Assembly (NCBI RefSeq): GCF_910594005.1
Contig: NC_057817.1
Location: 32,279,001-32,343,000, forward strand
Origin: Cervus elaphus
Taxonomy: Eukaryota; Chordata; Mammalia; Artiodactyla; Cervidae
Direction: 5' to 3'
DNA: 64,000 bases
This document shows, piece by piece, positions 52,226-62,706 of the stretch (within the stretch, counting starts at the first letter, position 1; every line of letters begins with the position of its first letter). Position numbers and translations under genes: made by a program. The notes under the pieces are model-generated. The model saw only the letters and a program-made list of their open reading frames with translations. It searched no databases and had not been told where the DNA came from.

Positions 52226-54787
52226 TATTTTCCCATGCATTTATTGGCAAAAAACACTTGTTTTAAATACAGATTTGACCAAATGCTTATTTCCAGCTTA
52301 CCACATTTGGTTGGACTAGCTTCAGTGTACCGTGAAGTCTGAGATTCTTCTGTTCTAAAGATGTTTATGAACATGGTGGCCATGATGAGCATGCTGGGGA
52401 GGAAAAAATTGCAAAAAGAGAATTCTCTGGAAATAGGATTTTGATGTGCTGCTGTGGTTCCAATCAAATTACTGTTGAATGAAAAAATGGTGAGAGTCAT
52501 AAAGCATCTTTGCTTTAGCTTTTGAGTTTTTGAGTCTAGTGTGGGTACCAATTATTACTAAAGTGAGGAGTGGGTACTGCAGACTTGTTTGAATACCATG
52601 TCTATTTGCTGGAGCTTAAATGTGGCAATAATCTGTTGCCAAATGTTACCTTCCCCTCAGGAGAGCCACACATTTTAATTAGGCCAGGAGGGAGTGAGGT
52701 GTTCTATTGCTTGCCAGATGACACTTCTTGGCTAGAAAAGGAAATTGGTAAAAACGTTAAGACTGTTTAAAATTGACTTGCCCCTGTTTCCTAAAATGAA
52801 ATCTCTCAAGGAATTCTTAGCAGGACAGGGCTGTAAGAAAGACTTCCTATTTTTCTTGGGCTTATTTCAGTAGACTCCTTTAGAATTGTGAATCAGAGGC
52901 AGGTGATATTAGAGTTTACAACTAGCTCTGACTGAATAATATCAGCACAAATTAGTATCTTTAATATGCAAAACTGAAAAAGAATACTTAAGGCAAGGCT
53001 CGTAATGAAAGCCAAATTTAACAGCTGACCTGCTTAAATCTTCTTGCTTCTCAACAGTGATTATTTTCAAGATGTGCAACTTTCATATTTACTCTTTCAC
53101 TTATTTATGTATTTATTTGAAAGACGTTTTCAGCATCTGGTTTATACGAAAGTTGATAGGAAGGGTTGAAGATAGTGTGATAGGGTTGCACTGCAACAGG
53201 AAATTGTATCTGGAGAAGATAGTCAGGTAGACAAATAGCCACAGTAATATAAAATGTGAAGCAGATGCAGAGAAGAAGAGAAACAAAACAAAAAATGCGT
53301 CTAAAAGGGGAAAAAAATTCCTGCATGGAAAAGTCAAATTTATGCCTCATTTCCTCTATTATGAGTTTGTGAGATTCAAACAAGTTGAAACAGAGAATTG
53401 AAATTGTGCTGTTAAAGGTGGCTGCCTCAGCAGAGTGGGGTTGATAAGCAGATACTTTCTTGTCCTGTACCTCCAAAGCAGATCCTGGCCCTGAGCCCCA
53501 GTCTGTATCTACTGATGTTTCTAGACCTGCTGGGGTGCTGAATGCTCATGGAATGGGGGCAATTAGCATTAAGAGATCTTGTTTCCAAGTTTAGTACCTT
53601 AGGATCATAGTGAATTTTGCAGTTTCCTAGGTTTTGACATACTCAGTTATGTCCTAATAATGTCCATTTGGATTGAAAAATGCAGCTTCACAGGCTATAC
53701 AATTTAAGCCCCTTACTTTGGCTTCAGAGGCATTTCTTAGGGTAGATGACGACCAGTTTGCATTCAGGAGACATGTGAACTGCTGAATGCCAGGAGGGGT
53801 GAGTCATCAGACTGTCTCCGACAGTTGTATATGTGGTTTGTCTTACACAAAGGTCGTTCTCAGAGCATTGCTGACTCCTAATTTACCATAGTGACTATCT
53901 TGTGGCTCATTTAAATAAATCTATCTTGTGTTTTTATTTGCATTATAAATTAAAGTTTATAAGCATTGAGTATTGCATGTATAATTCATATGTTGGCTAA
54001 ATGAAGTCACTGTTTACTATTCATCTCAGTGGTAATTATATTTTCAAGGTAATCACTATGAAGAGTGTCCATAGCTTTCAGCAGATTATAAAAGGGGTCA
54101 CTAATCCCCAAAAGGCTGAGTTGAATTTCAGCTCTCTGGGCATAGGTAGGGGAGCCTTTTAGAGGGACAGGAAGCTTCGCAGAAGCCCTGTGATTATACC
54201 GATATGGTACCCATCTGCTGTTCCAGCTCAGCTCTGCCTGCATTCCTGAGGAGTTGCCACATACAAGCTATGTTACTGCCTGTGAATTATTGCTCATGTT
54301 TTCTTTGATTAATCAATATGAAATTGGTGATTTTTGACCATTTTTTTGTCCACAAAAATCTGAATGCAAATGGTTTAACTCAATGTATAAAAGCAAGGAT
54401 TGAGTTAGAGCCCTTTTGAGATGTAAAATGAAAGTACATTGACATTACTCTTCAATGCATTTATGACCACCACTTTTCCTTAGAACTGTAATGTCAAACA
54501 TTTGCCTTGCTATTGAATCACAACAACAACCAACTCTCTCTGGTAAGGAGTCCAATAATTGACCTTAACCACGAGAAATTGACTCCTGTGCTCCAGAGCC
54601 AGCTGGAAGAGATGCTGGAGTTTTGAAAACTAAGAGAAGATAAATATTTCAAGTGAAAGTCTTACTGGGTTGTGTCAACAGGAATGTAACATGCAAGAGC
54701 TGGGCAATGTTCTGTACACTTCTCTTGGCATTAGTTTGAAACCTGCACAAGAACTTTGTATTGTTTATAGCCCCACAATTTGACAGC
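52226..54787. other. Long unrecognised, single-copy-looking stretch
   Basis: About 2.5 kb, the longest repeat-poor stretch of the window. A reverse frame of 123 codons (53476-53105) and a forward one of 66 codons (52570-52770) show no domain, and I see no paired splice signals around them. Blocks at 52930-53100 and 54240-54520 look information-rich (TCF-like 'ctttgattaatcaat', several 'atgcaaat'-like words) and are weak conserved-element candidates. Confidence 0.45.
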
Positions 54788-54868
54788 TGAGGAGCCTGGT
54801 AGGCTACAGTTCATAGGGTCACAAAGTGTCGGACACGACTGAGGTGACTTAATACACATGCATGCAAA
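54788..54868 (+). mobile_element. Bov-tA 3' fragment, forward
   Basis: 'gaggagcctggtaggctaca', 'gtcacaaagtgtcggacacg', 'actgaggtgacttaatacac'. The head and middle are absent. Confidence 0.92.
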
Positions 54869-55441
54869 GACACTCAATAAGCAGTTTATCTCAGCAGTGA
54901 AACAGGAGTGAGGACCAGAGAAAGGCCACACCGGTAATTAAGGGCTAGAAAATCACTCCTCTGAATGAAAGGCTAAAGGGCTTGACAATTGTTAGCCTGG
55001 AAAAGAGAAGGATTGGAAGTGATTTAATAGCTGTCTCATATTTAAGGCACTGCTAAGATCACTGCTTTGGCTCTTTACCCCAAAAGAGGGCTAAGGGAAA
55101 ATCAACTTCAACTGCAGGAAGGAATGCCTCTTGATCATTATGGTAAGTATAGAAAGTGCTATGTGATATTTAAAGTAATTTTCCCCCCAAGTACTGTGTA
55201 GAAGCCTGGCACCATCCTTGCAAGATATTGTCTCCATTTCATCCTTTATCTCTAACCAGAAGGAATAAGTGTCTAATAATGACTCTGGAAGTTAGGATAA
55301 GGCTGGTGGGAAAGAGTTTGGGAGGCTGTTGTCTTAAATTGAGTGATACTTGAGCTAAGGTCAGTCCTGGCTATGGTAAAAATCACATAAACGGAGTCTT
55401 TTCCCACCTATCATATGGAAGGTGAATCAGGAAAAACACCA
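54869..55441. other. Unrecognised sequence
   Basis: About 570 bp with no family recognised. Confidence 0.4.
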
Positions 55442-56097
55442 CCAGAATATTAAAAAACAATTTATTGACATGAAATCCATGTAATATAAAGTTAATCACT
55501 TTAAAGTGAACAGTTCAGTGGGTTTAGTACATTCACTATATTGTGTGACCACCTCTATCTAGGTTCAAAATATGACCATCGATTCCAAGGAAAACCCCTT
55601 ACCCATTTAGCAGTTTCTCCCTATTCTCCTCTCCACCCTACTCCTCCACTGGTAACCACCAATGTACATTCTGTATAGATTTATATATTCTGGATACTTC
55701 ATATAAATGGAATTATGCAATGTATGATTTTTGTGTCTGGTTTCTTTCATTTGGCAAGGTGTTTTCAAGGTTCACCAACCTTGTAGCTTGTATGATTACT
55801 CCATTCTTTTTAACGGCTTAGTAATATTCTGTTGTATGTATGTATGGTATGTATATACCACTCTTTGTTTATCCATTCATCAGCTGATAGGTGTTTGGGC
55901 TGTTTCTACCTTTTGGCTTTTGTGAACAGTGCATCTGTGAACATGTGTGTACACATATTTGTTTGAATACCTGTTTTCAGTTCTCTGGTTACCTTCATAC
56001 AAGTTAAACTGTGGGGTCATATGGTAATTCTAAGTTTAACTTTTTGAGGAACTGCCAAACTATTTTCTACATTTATAGTCCCAGCGGTAATGTACTC

Positions 56098-57260
56098 AGT
56101 TCAGTTCAGTTCAGTTGCTCAGTAGCGTCTGACTCTTTGTGACCCCATGAACCGAAGCACGCCAGGCCTCCCTGTCCATCACCAACTCCCGGAGTTTACC
56201 CAAACCCATGTCCATCGAGTCGGTGATGCCACCCAACCATCTCATCCTCTGTCCTCCCTTTCTCCTCCTGCCCTCAGTCTTTCCCAACGTCAGGGTCTTT
56301 TCAAATGAGTCAGCTCTTCACATCAGGTGGCCAAAGTATTGGAGTTTCAGCTTCAGCATCAGTCCTTCCAATGAACACCCAGGACTGATCTCCTGTAGGA
56401 TGGACTGGTTGGGTTCCTTGTAGTCCAAGGGAGTCTTCTCAAGAGTCTTCTCCAACACCGCAGTTCAAAAGCATCAATTCTCCGGCCCTCAGCTTTCTTT
56501 ATAGTCCAACTCTCACATCCATACATGACCACTGGAAAAACCATAGCCTTGACTAGACGGACCTTTGTTGGCAAAGTAATGTCTCTGCTTTTTAATATGC
56601 TATCTAGGTTGGTCATAACTTTCCTTCCAAGGAGTAAGTGTCTTTTAATTTCATGGCTGCTATCACCATCTGCTGTGATTTTGGAGCCCAGAAAAATAAA
56701 GTCAGCCACTGTTTCCACTGTTTCCCCATCTGTCTGCCATGAAGTGATGGGACCAGATGCCATGATCTTAGTTTTCTGAATGTTGAGCTTTAAGCCAACT
56801 TTTTCACTCTCCTCTTTCACTTTCATCAAGAGGCTCTTTAGTTCTTCTTCACTCTCTGCCATAAGGGTGGTGTCATCTGCATATCTGAGGTTGATATTGA
56901 TATCTGATATTGATATTTCTCCCGGCAATTTTGATTCCAGCTTGTGCTTCCTCCAGCCCAGCGTTTCTCATGATGTACTCTGCATATAAGTTAAATAAGC
57001 AGGGTGACAATATACAGCCTTGACGTACTCCTTTTCCTATTTGGAACCAGTCTGTTGTTCCATGTCCAGTTCTAACTGTTGCTTCCTGACCTGCATACAG
57101 GTTTCTCAAGAAGCAGGTCAGGTGGTCTGGTATTCCCATCTGTTTCAGAATTTTCCACAGTTTATTGTGATCCACACAGTCAAGCGCTTTGGCATAGTCA
57201 ATAAAGCAGAAATAGATGTTTTTCTGGAACTCTCTTGCTTTGTCGATGATCTAGCCGGTG
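56098..57260 (-). mobile_element. BovB LINE, reverse, 5'-truncated, in L1
   Basis: TTCAG terminal repeats at the left, 3' UTR, then the C-terminal reverse transcriptase region to a truncation near 57260. The flanks 'gcggtaatgtact' (ending at 56096) and 'gccggtgttgtact' look like a TSD with mutations. About 1.16 kb. Confidence 0.92.
56359..57240 (-). pseudogene. BovB reverse transcriptase C-terminal fragment with intact YADD
   Basis: Frame 57175-56873 reads 'GVRQGCILSPCLFNLYAEY', and frame 56928-56359 (189 codons) reads 'NLRYADDTTLMAES' and onward through 'FIFLGSKITADGD' and 'VVMYGCESWTIKKAE'. The two frames overlap at a local duplication of 'tgatattgatatc'-type words near 56893-56917, which breaks the joint frame just upstream of YADD. 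No endonuclease remains. Confidence 0.88.
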
Positions 57261-57719
57261 TTGTACTAGGGTTCCGATTTCTCTACATGTTTGCCCACAA
57301 TGGTTATACTGTATCATCTGAATTTTTGATTCTTGCCATCCTAGTGGGTGTGTGGTAGTATATCATTGTGGTTTTGAGTTATATTTCCTTGATGACTAAC
57401 AATGTTGAGCATCTTTTTATGTTTTTGTTGGCCATTTGTATCTTCTTTGGAGAATTGTCTTTTCAAGTCCTTTACCCATGTTTCAAATTGAGTTGCTTGT
57501 CTCTCCTGTTGAGCCATCACAATTGTTTAATTTATATTAATTTATATAATGGTCTAATTATCATCCAACTCTGTTAGAGGATGTTATTAACACTATGCTT
57601 TTTTTGTCCTGGGCTGAATAATCCTGTTCTATAGTGTGTTGCAAAATCTAGCATGCACAAGAAAGAATTACTTAGAGAGTTTGCACTAAAACAGATTTAT
57701 GGTCTCCCTTATCTCTCTT

Positions 57720-58745
57720 TTTCTAGATTCTGACTCAGAGGTTCTAGAGTAAGACCAAGAATTTGCATTTCTAAGCAACTCTCAGGTGATGCCAATGTTG
57801 ACACAAAGACCACACTTTTTTTTTTTCCATTTATTGTTATTAGTTGGAGGCTAATTACTTTAAAATATTGTAGTTTTTTGGCATACATTGACATGAATCA
57901 GCCATGGATTTACATGTATTCCCCATCCCGATCACCCCTCCCACCTCCCTCTCCACCTGATCCCTCTGGGTCTTCCCAGTGCACCAGCCCCGAGCACTTG
58001 TCTCATGCATCCAACCTGGGCTAGTGATCTGTTTCACCCTTGATAATATGCATGTTTCGATGCTGTTCTCTCGGAACATCCCACCCTCGCCTTCTCCCAC
58101 AGAGTCCAAAAGTCTGTTCTGTGCATCTGTGTCTCTTTTTCTGTTTTGCATATAGGGTTATCGTTACCATCTTTCTAAATTCCATATATATGCGTTAGTA
58201 TACTGTATTGGTCTTTATCTTTCTGGCTTACTTCACTCTGTATAAGGGGCTCCAGTTTCATCCATCTCATTAGGACTGGTTCAAATGAATTCTTTTTAAT
58301 GGCTGAGTAATATTCCATGGTGTATATGTACCACAGCTTCCTTATCCATTTGTCTGCTCATGGATATCTAGGTTGCTTCCATGTCCTGGCTATTATAAAC
58401 AGTGCTGCGATGAACATTGGGGTGCATGTGTCTCTTTCAGATCTGGTTTCCTCGGTGTGTATGCCCAGAAGTGGGATTGCTGGGTCATATGGCAGTACTA
58501 TTTCCAGTTTTTTAAGAAATCTCCACACTGTTCTCCATAGTGGCTGTACTAGTTTGCATTCCCACCAACAGTGTAAGAGGGTTCTCTTTTCTCCACACCC
58601 TCTCCAGCATTTATTGCTTGTAGACTTTTGGATAGCAGCCATCCTGACTGGCGTGTAATGGTACCTCATTGTGGTTTTGATTTGCATTTCTCTGATAATG
58701 AGTGATGTTGAGCATCCAAAAGACCACACTTTGAATAGTACTGCT
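57720..58745 (+). mobile_element. MER5-like hAT remnant split by L1
   Basis: 'gattctgactcagaggttct'-type text at 57727, then 'aagaatttgcatttctaagc' and 'aactctcaggtgatgccaat' (57759-57796), and past the L1 'aagaccacactttgaatag'. This is the order of the MER5 (Charlie-related) MITE. Only about 110 bp is legible. Confidence 0.72.
57805..58732 (-). mobile_element. Young L1 3' end, reverse, 14-bp TSD, in MER5-like
   Basis: Body 57819-58718: poly(T), 'tagttggaggctaattactt', 'gacatgaatcagccatgg', through ORF2 C-terminal text ('gtaatattccatggtgtata') to a truncation at 'gatgttgagcatc'. Perfect TSD 'aaagaccacacttt' at 57805-57818 and 58719-58732. Closely parallels the copy at 5827-6732, including nearly the same truncation point. 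Confidence 0.95.
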
Positions 58746-58759
58746 GACACAGACAGCTT

Positions 58760-58993
58760 ATTGAGTGTCTGTGAGCATGTGTGTTAAGTCACTTCAGTCG
58801 TGTCCAACACTTTGCGACCCTATGAACCATAGCCTGCCAGGCTCCTCTGTCTATGGAATCCTCCAAGAATACTGGAGTGGATTTCCATTCCCTTTTCCAG
58901 GGGATCTTCCTGACCTAGGGATTGAACCTGTGGCTCCTGCATTGCAGGTGGATTCTTTACACTGGACCACTGGGGAAGCCCATTGAGTGTCTG
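58760..58993 (-). mobile_element. Bov-tA SINE, reverse, 12-bp TSD
   Basis: Body 58772-58981: 'gttaagtcacttcagtcgtg', 'gcctgccaggctcctctgtc', 'tgacctagggattgaacctg', head 'accactggggaagccc'. Perfect TSD 'attgagtgtctg' at 58760-58771 and 58982-58993. Confidence 0.97.
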
Positions 58994-59339
58994 CTCCATT
59001 CTTAAACTCCTATTATGAGACCCTCCTCTTCTTTTCCAGAATACTAGGATCCTGTGACAATGTGTGGATTCCACGACTGCTTCCCTCAGCCATGGGCTAC
59101 TGGACCATAGGAGGGTGCCTGACCCAAACTGGACCAACCAGATTTTTCCTCTTGGGAATTTGTGAGTGAGACTTGGAGATGCTAGTTCATTTTCTGCTGG
59201 TTTCATGAATTGAATTGTGTAGGTGTCAAGCTGCAGTGTGACCATCCTCCACCATGTGCTTGAAAAACAGAGAAAGCCAGTCTGCAAGAGAGTGAGTGGG
59301 AAGAAATGGACTTGTCAAGAGAACAGGTGATATGAGAGA
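58994..59339. other. Unrecognised sequence
   Basis: About 345 bp with no repeat or gene recognised. Confidence 0.4.
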
Positions 59340-59403
59340 ATACTACTACTACTAATAATAATAACTAATGCTCATTGAACACTTATTCAACATCAGGCAC
59401 TGG
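59340..59403 (-). mobile_element. MIR 3'-end fragment, reverse
   Basis: 'aactaatgctcattgaacac' and 'ttcaacatcaggcactgg' match the reverse MIR 3' end, preceded by a short (ACT/AAT)n run. It is cut by the SINE that follows. Confidence 0.65.
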
Positions 59404-59747
59404 TTTTTCTATTTTTGAAAGTGAAAGTGAAAGTCACTTAGTCGTTTCTGACTTTTTGTGACCCCATGAACTATACAGTCCACCGAATTCTCCAGGCCAG
59501 AATACTGGAGTGGGTAGCCTTTCCCTTCTCCAGGGGTCTTCCCAACCCAGGGATCGAACCCAGGTCTTCTGCATTGCAGGTGGATTCTTTATCAGCTAAG
59601 CCACAAGGGAAGCCCAAGAATACTGGAGGGGGTAGCCTATCCCTTCTCCAGGGGACCTTCCTGACCCAGGAATTGAACTGGGGTCTCCTGCATTGCAGGC
59701 GGATTCTTTACCAACTAAGCTATGAGGGAAGCTCTTTTTCTATTTTT
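59404..59747 (-). mobile_element. Bov-tA SINE with internal tandem duplication, 13-bp TSD
   Basis: Body 59417-59734. The head and half the body occur twice, period about 118 bp (59499-59616 and 59617-59734), each from 'agaatactggag' to 'gggaagc'. Both units carry 'cattgcaggtggattcttta'- or 'cattgcaggcggattcttta'-type heads. Perfect TSD 'tttttctattttt' at 59404-59416 and 59735-59747 shows that the dimer entered as one unit or duplicated in place without disturbing the flanks. Confidence 0.95.
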
Positions 59748-59754
59748 AATATTA

Positions 59755-60540
59755 TTTTATAAGTAAACTTTTGATTCTGAAATAATTTTACACTTAACAG
59801 AAAAGTTACAAAAGTAGTGCAGAGAGTTCTTGTTTATGTCTCACCCAGTTTCTCCTGATATTAGCATCTTAAATAGCCATAGTACACTTGTCAAAACCAA
59901 GAAACACTGGTTTATTACTATTAACTAAATTTCAGACTTTATTTGGATCTCACCAGTTTTACACTAAATTCCTCTCTTTTTTCTTTAGTAATTTTTATTT
60001 TTGTGTTAACAATGTGTTGATTTCTTTAGTTAGAGGATGGTTATGCTTCTTGGGTAGAAATTGGTAACCTTTTACTATGTTTTTGTTTGTTTGTTTATTT
60101 TTTTTTATTATTGGGTATTTCCCCCACTACTCCATGCCAAAATCTCTTTGAATTTAGTCATGGTGTCTCCTTAGTCTTCTTGAATCTGTGACAACTTCTC
60201 AGATTTCCTTTGTTTTTCATGACTTTTGACAATTTTGAAAAGTGAAAATCAGCTATTTCGTGGAATGACCCCAAGTTGACTTTGTCTGATATTTTCCCTA
60301 TGGATAAACTGTAGTTCATGGCTTCTGGGAAGAATTCCACAAAAATGAGGTGTCCTCCTCATCACATCATATTGTGGGGGGCTGCATGACAGCAACATGA
60401 CTTACACACAGCTGGTGTTGATCTTGATCATTTGGTCTCCAGGTTTCTCTGACATAAAGTTACTATGTACATTTTCACTCTCTATTCTTTGGAAGTGAGT
60501 CACTAAGTCCAGTTCACACTCATGGAGTTGTTTCTTTAAA
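59755..60540. mobile_element. Old L1M-type remnant
   Basis: 'aaaagttacaaaagtagtgc', 'agagagttcttgtttatgtc', 'cagactttatttggatctca', 'ggaagaattccacaaaaatg' (60327), 'catcacatcatattgtgggg', 'gatcatttggtctccaggtt' and 'ctattctttggaagtgagtc' follow, in order, a well-known old L1M UTR. Orientation is not assigned. Confidence 0.72.
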
Positions 60541-60909
60541 AGTAAATAATCTACTGTTTTTTGTGACAGGAGGGAGAACAAGTGTTAAAATGATTTCTAG
60601 TGAAGTCAGATATTGAAATAACAAATGAAAAATGTGTTGTGTAGATATGAAATAAGCCAACTAATGATTAAAAACTAAAGATTTAGCCAGTCTTCTAATG
60701 CTGAAACTCCCTGTATCCTGTCACCAAAGGCACATCCCAGTTAGGTAGGTTAGTGCGGTCTTAGAGATCCCTACCTGATGCTCTGTGGAGTGAGACAATC
60801 ACAAATTCAGTTCCCCATGGCAGCTGAGAAAATAAGGTTATCCTTGTCGCTATCACATTCCCCCATACAGAAAAACTGTGTAACTTATCCTGGAAGGAAT
60901 TAAGTATAT
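60541..60909. other. Unrecognised sequence
   Basis: About 370 bp with no repeat or gene recognised. Confidence 0.4.
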
Positions 60910-61530
60910 TAATATGAATCAGTTCAGTTCAGTTCAGTTGCTCAGTCGTGTCTGACTCTTTGTGACCCCATGGACTGCAGTACGCCAGGCCTCTCTGTCC
61001 ATCACCAACTCCCGGAGTTTACCCAAACTCATGTCCATTGAGTCAGTGGTACCATCCAACCATTTCATCCTCTGTCATCCCCTTTTCCTCCTGCCTTCAA
61101 TCTTTCCCCGCATTAGAGTCTTTTCAAATGAGTTAGTTCTTCACATCAGGTGGCCCAAGTATTGGAGTTTCAGCTTCAGCATCAGTCCTTCCAATGAATA
61201 TTCAGGACTGATTTCCTTTAGGATGGACTGGTTGGATCTCCTTGCAAGCCAAGGGATTCACAAAAGTTTTCTCCAACACCACAGTTCAAAAGCATCAATT
61301 CTTCGGTGCTCAGCTTTCTTTACAGTCCAACTCTCACATCCATACATGACTACTGGAAAAACCATAGCCTTGACTAGATGGACCTTTATTGTCAAAGTAA
61401 TGTCTCTGCTTTAAATAAGCTTTCTAGGTTGGTCATAGCTATTCTTCCAAGGAGTAAGCGTCTTTTAATTTCATGGCTGCAGTCATCATCTGTAGTGATT
61501 TTGGAGCCCCCCAAAATAAAATAATATGAA
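60910..61530 (-). mobile_element. BovB LINE 3' end, reverse, 9-bp TSD
   Basis: Body 60919-61521: TTCAG repeats, 3' UTR, then the very C-terminal reverse transcriptase region, truncated at 'ggagccccccaaaataaaa'. TSD 'taatatgaa' at 60910-60918 and 61522-61530. Reverse frames are short and broken. Confidence 0.93.
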
Positions 61531-61539
61531 GAAAGATAG

Positions 61540-61775
61540 TAATAATAGTAATAGCTAACATTTAAGCATTTACTATGTGGTAGATAATGTTCTAAGCACT
61601 TTACTACCTCAATTCTCATAAACCTATGTAGAAGGTAAACAAATAATACACCCAGTTTACAGATGAGGAAGCTGAGGTACAATGACGTTAAGTAACTTGT
61701 CCACTTTGTGCAGCTAGTAGGCGGCAATGATAAGCATTTCATCCTTGGCCATCATAATCACAACCTGCCATACTG
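61540..61775 (-). mobile_element. MIR SINE, reverse, near complete
   Basis: 'atagctaacatttaagcatt', 'tactatgtggtagataatgt', 'ctaagcactttactacctca', 'tttacagatgaggaagctga', 'gttaagtaacttgtcc' and 'catactgcctcttc' give full reverse MIR order. Confidence 0.92.
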
Positions 61776-62279
61776 CCTCTTCAGTGACTCTAATACATGT
61801 TGACGTGCGAGTTTCCCAGGTAATTATGTCATAGAATGGAATATTATCTTTGTAGACATATTTCTTCCTCTCCCTGTACTGAAAACCTTTGAAGTGTGGA
61901 AGAGGAGGGGAACAACAAACATAAGAGCTGTAACTCTTACCCCAAGATGATCAGAAATACAACGTGATGGAGAAATCTCCAGCCCCATCACAAGCGGTTT
62001 GCGGATCCCTTTATGGAGACACCCCTGTTTGTGGAGAAGACACTATGATAAGCTTGCCTCGGTGGGGACTCTGAGCCTCCTGAGCGTTGATCCGCTCTGT
62101 GCTTTTAGAGGAGCAGCCTGTGCAGTGAGGGAGGGGGTGCCATGGGTGGATGGTGGCTGTTGTGTGTGAAATGAGGAAAGAAAGGTGTTCTCTTTGAAGA
62201 GAGGAGGAAGGCAGAGGCAAAGTGGGAGTGGAGATCCCAAGTAACATCACGAAAGGGAATGTGCTGGAGAGAAAAAGGC
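61776..62279. other. Unrecognised sequence
   Basis: About 500 bp with no repeat or gene recognised. Confidence 0.4.
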
Positions 62280-62706
62280 AAGAGAGGGATTTCTTTTCTT
62301 TTTTTTTTTTTGGGTTTTGTCATACATTGACATGATTCAGCCATGGAGTTACACGTATTCCCCATCCCGATCCCCCCTCCCACCTCCCTCTCCACCCGAT
62401 TCCTCTGGGTCTTCCCAGTGCACCAGGCCCGAGCACTTGTCTCATGCATCCCACCTGGGCTGGTGATCTGTTTCACCATAGATAATATACATGCTGTTCT
62501 TTCGAAACATCCCACCCTCACCTTCTCCCACAGAGTTCAAAAGTCTGTTCTGTACTTCTGTGTCTCTTTTTCTGTTTTGCATATAGGGTTATCATTACCA
62601 TCTTTCTAAATTCCATATATATGTGTTAGTATGCTGTAATGTTCTTTATCTTTCTGGCTTACTTCACTCTGTATAATGGGCTCCAGTTTCAAAGAGAGGG
62701 ATTTCT
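62280..62706 (-). mobile_element. Young L1 3' end, reverse, 15-bp TSD
   Basis: Body 62295-62691: poly(T), then 'gggttttgtcatacattgac', 'ccccatcccgatcccccctc', 'gggttatcattaccatcttt' to a truncation at 'gggctccagtttc'. The first roughly 35 bases of the usual 3' UTR ('tagttggaggctaatta...') are absent. TSD 'aagagagggatttct' at 62280-62294 and 62692-62706. Confidence 0.95.

Larger units (their letters stand above)
55442..57515 (-). mobile_element. Old L1 3' end, reverse, split by BovB
   Basis: 'caatttattgacatgaaatc', 'aaagtgaacagttcagtggg', 'ctccactggtaaccaccaat', 'ggcttagtaatattctgttg' and 'gtcatatggtaattctaagt' run to 56096; then, past the BovB, 'agggttccgatttctctaca' and 'tgactaacaatgttgagcat' continue to about 57515. 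Confidence 0.85.

Noticed and set aside
53105..53476. 123-codon reverse frame with a hydrophobic middle
   Set aside because: Looks like a membrane segment at first sight, but a T-rich antisense strand gives Phe/Leu/Ile runs by chance; no start context or homolog recognised.
59499..59734. Spaced repeats resembling a small CRISPR-like array
   Set aside because: Only two units of about 118 bp, both clearly Bov-tA heads; eukaryotic context.
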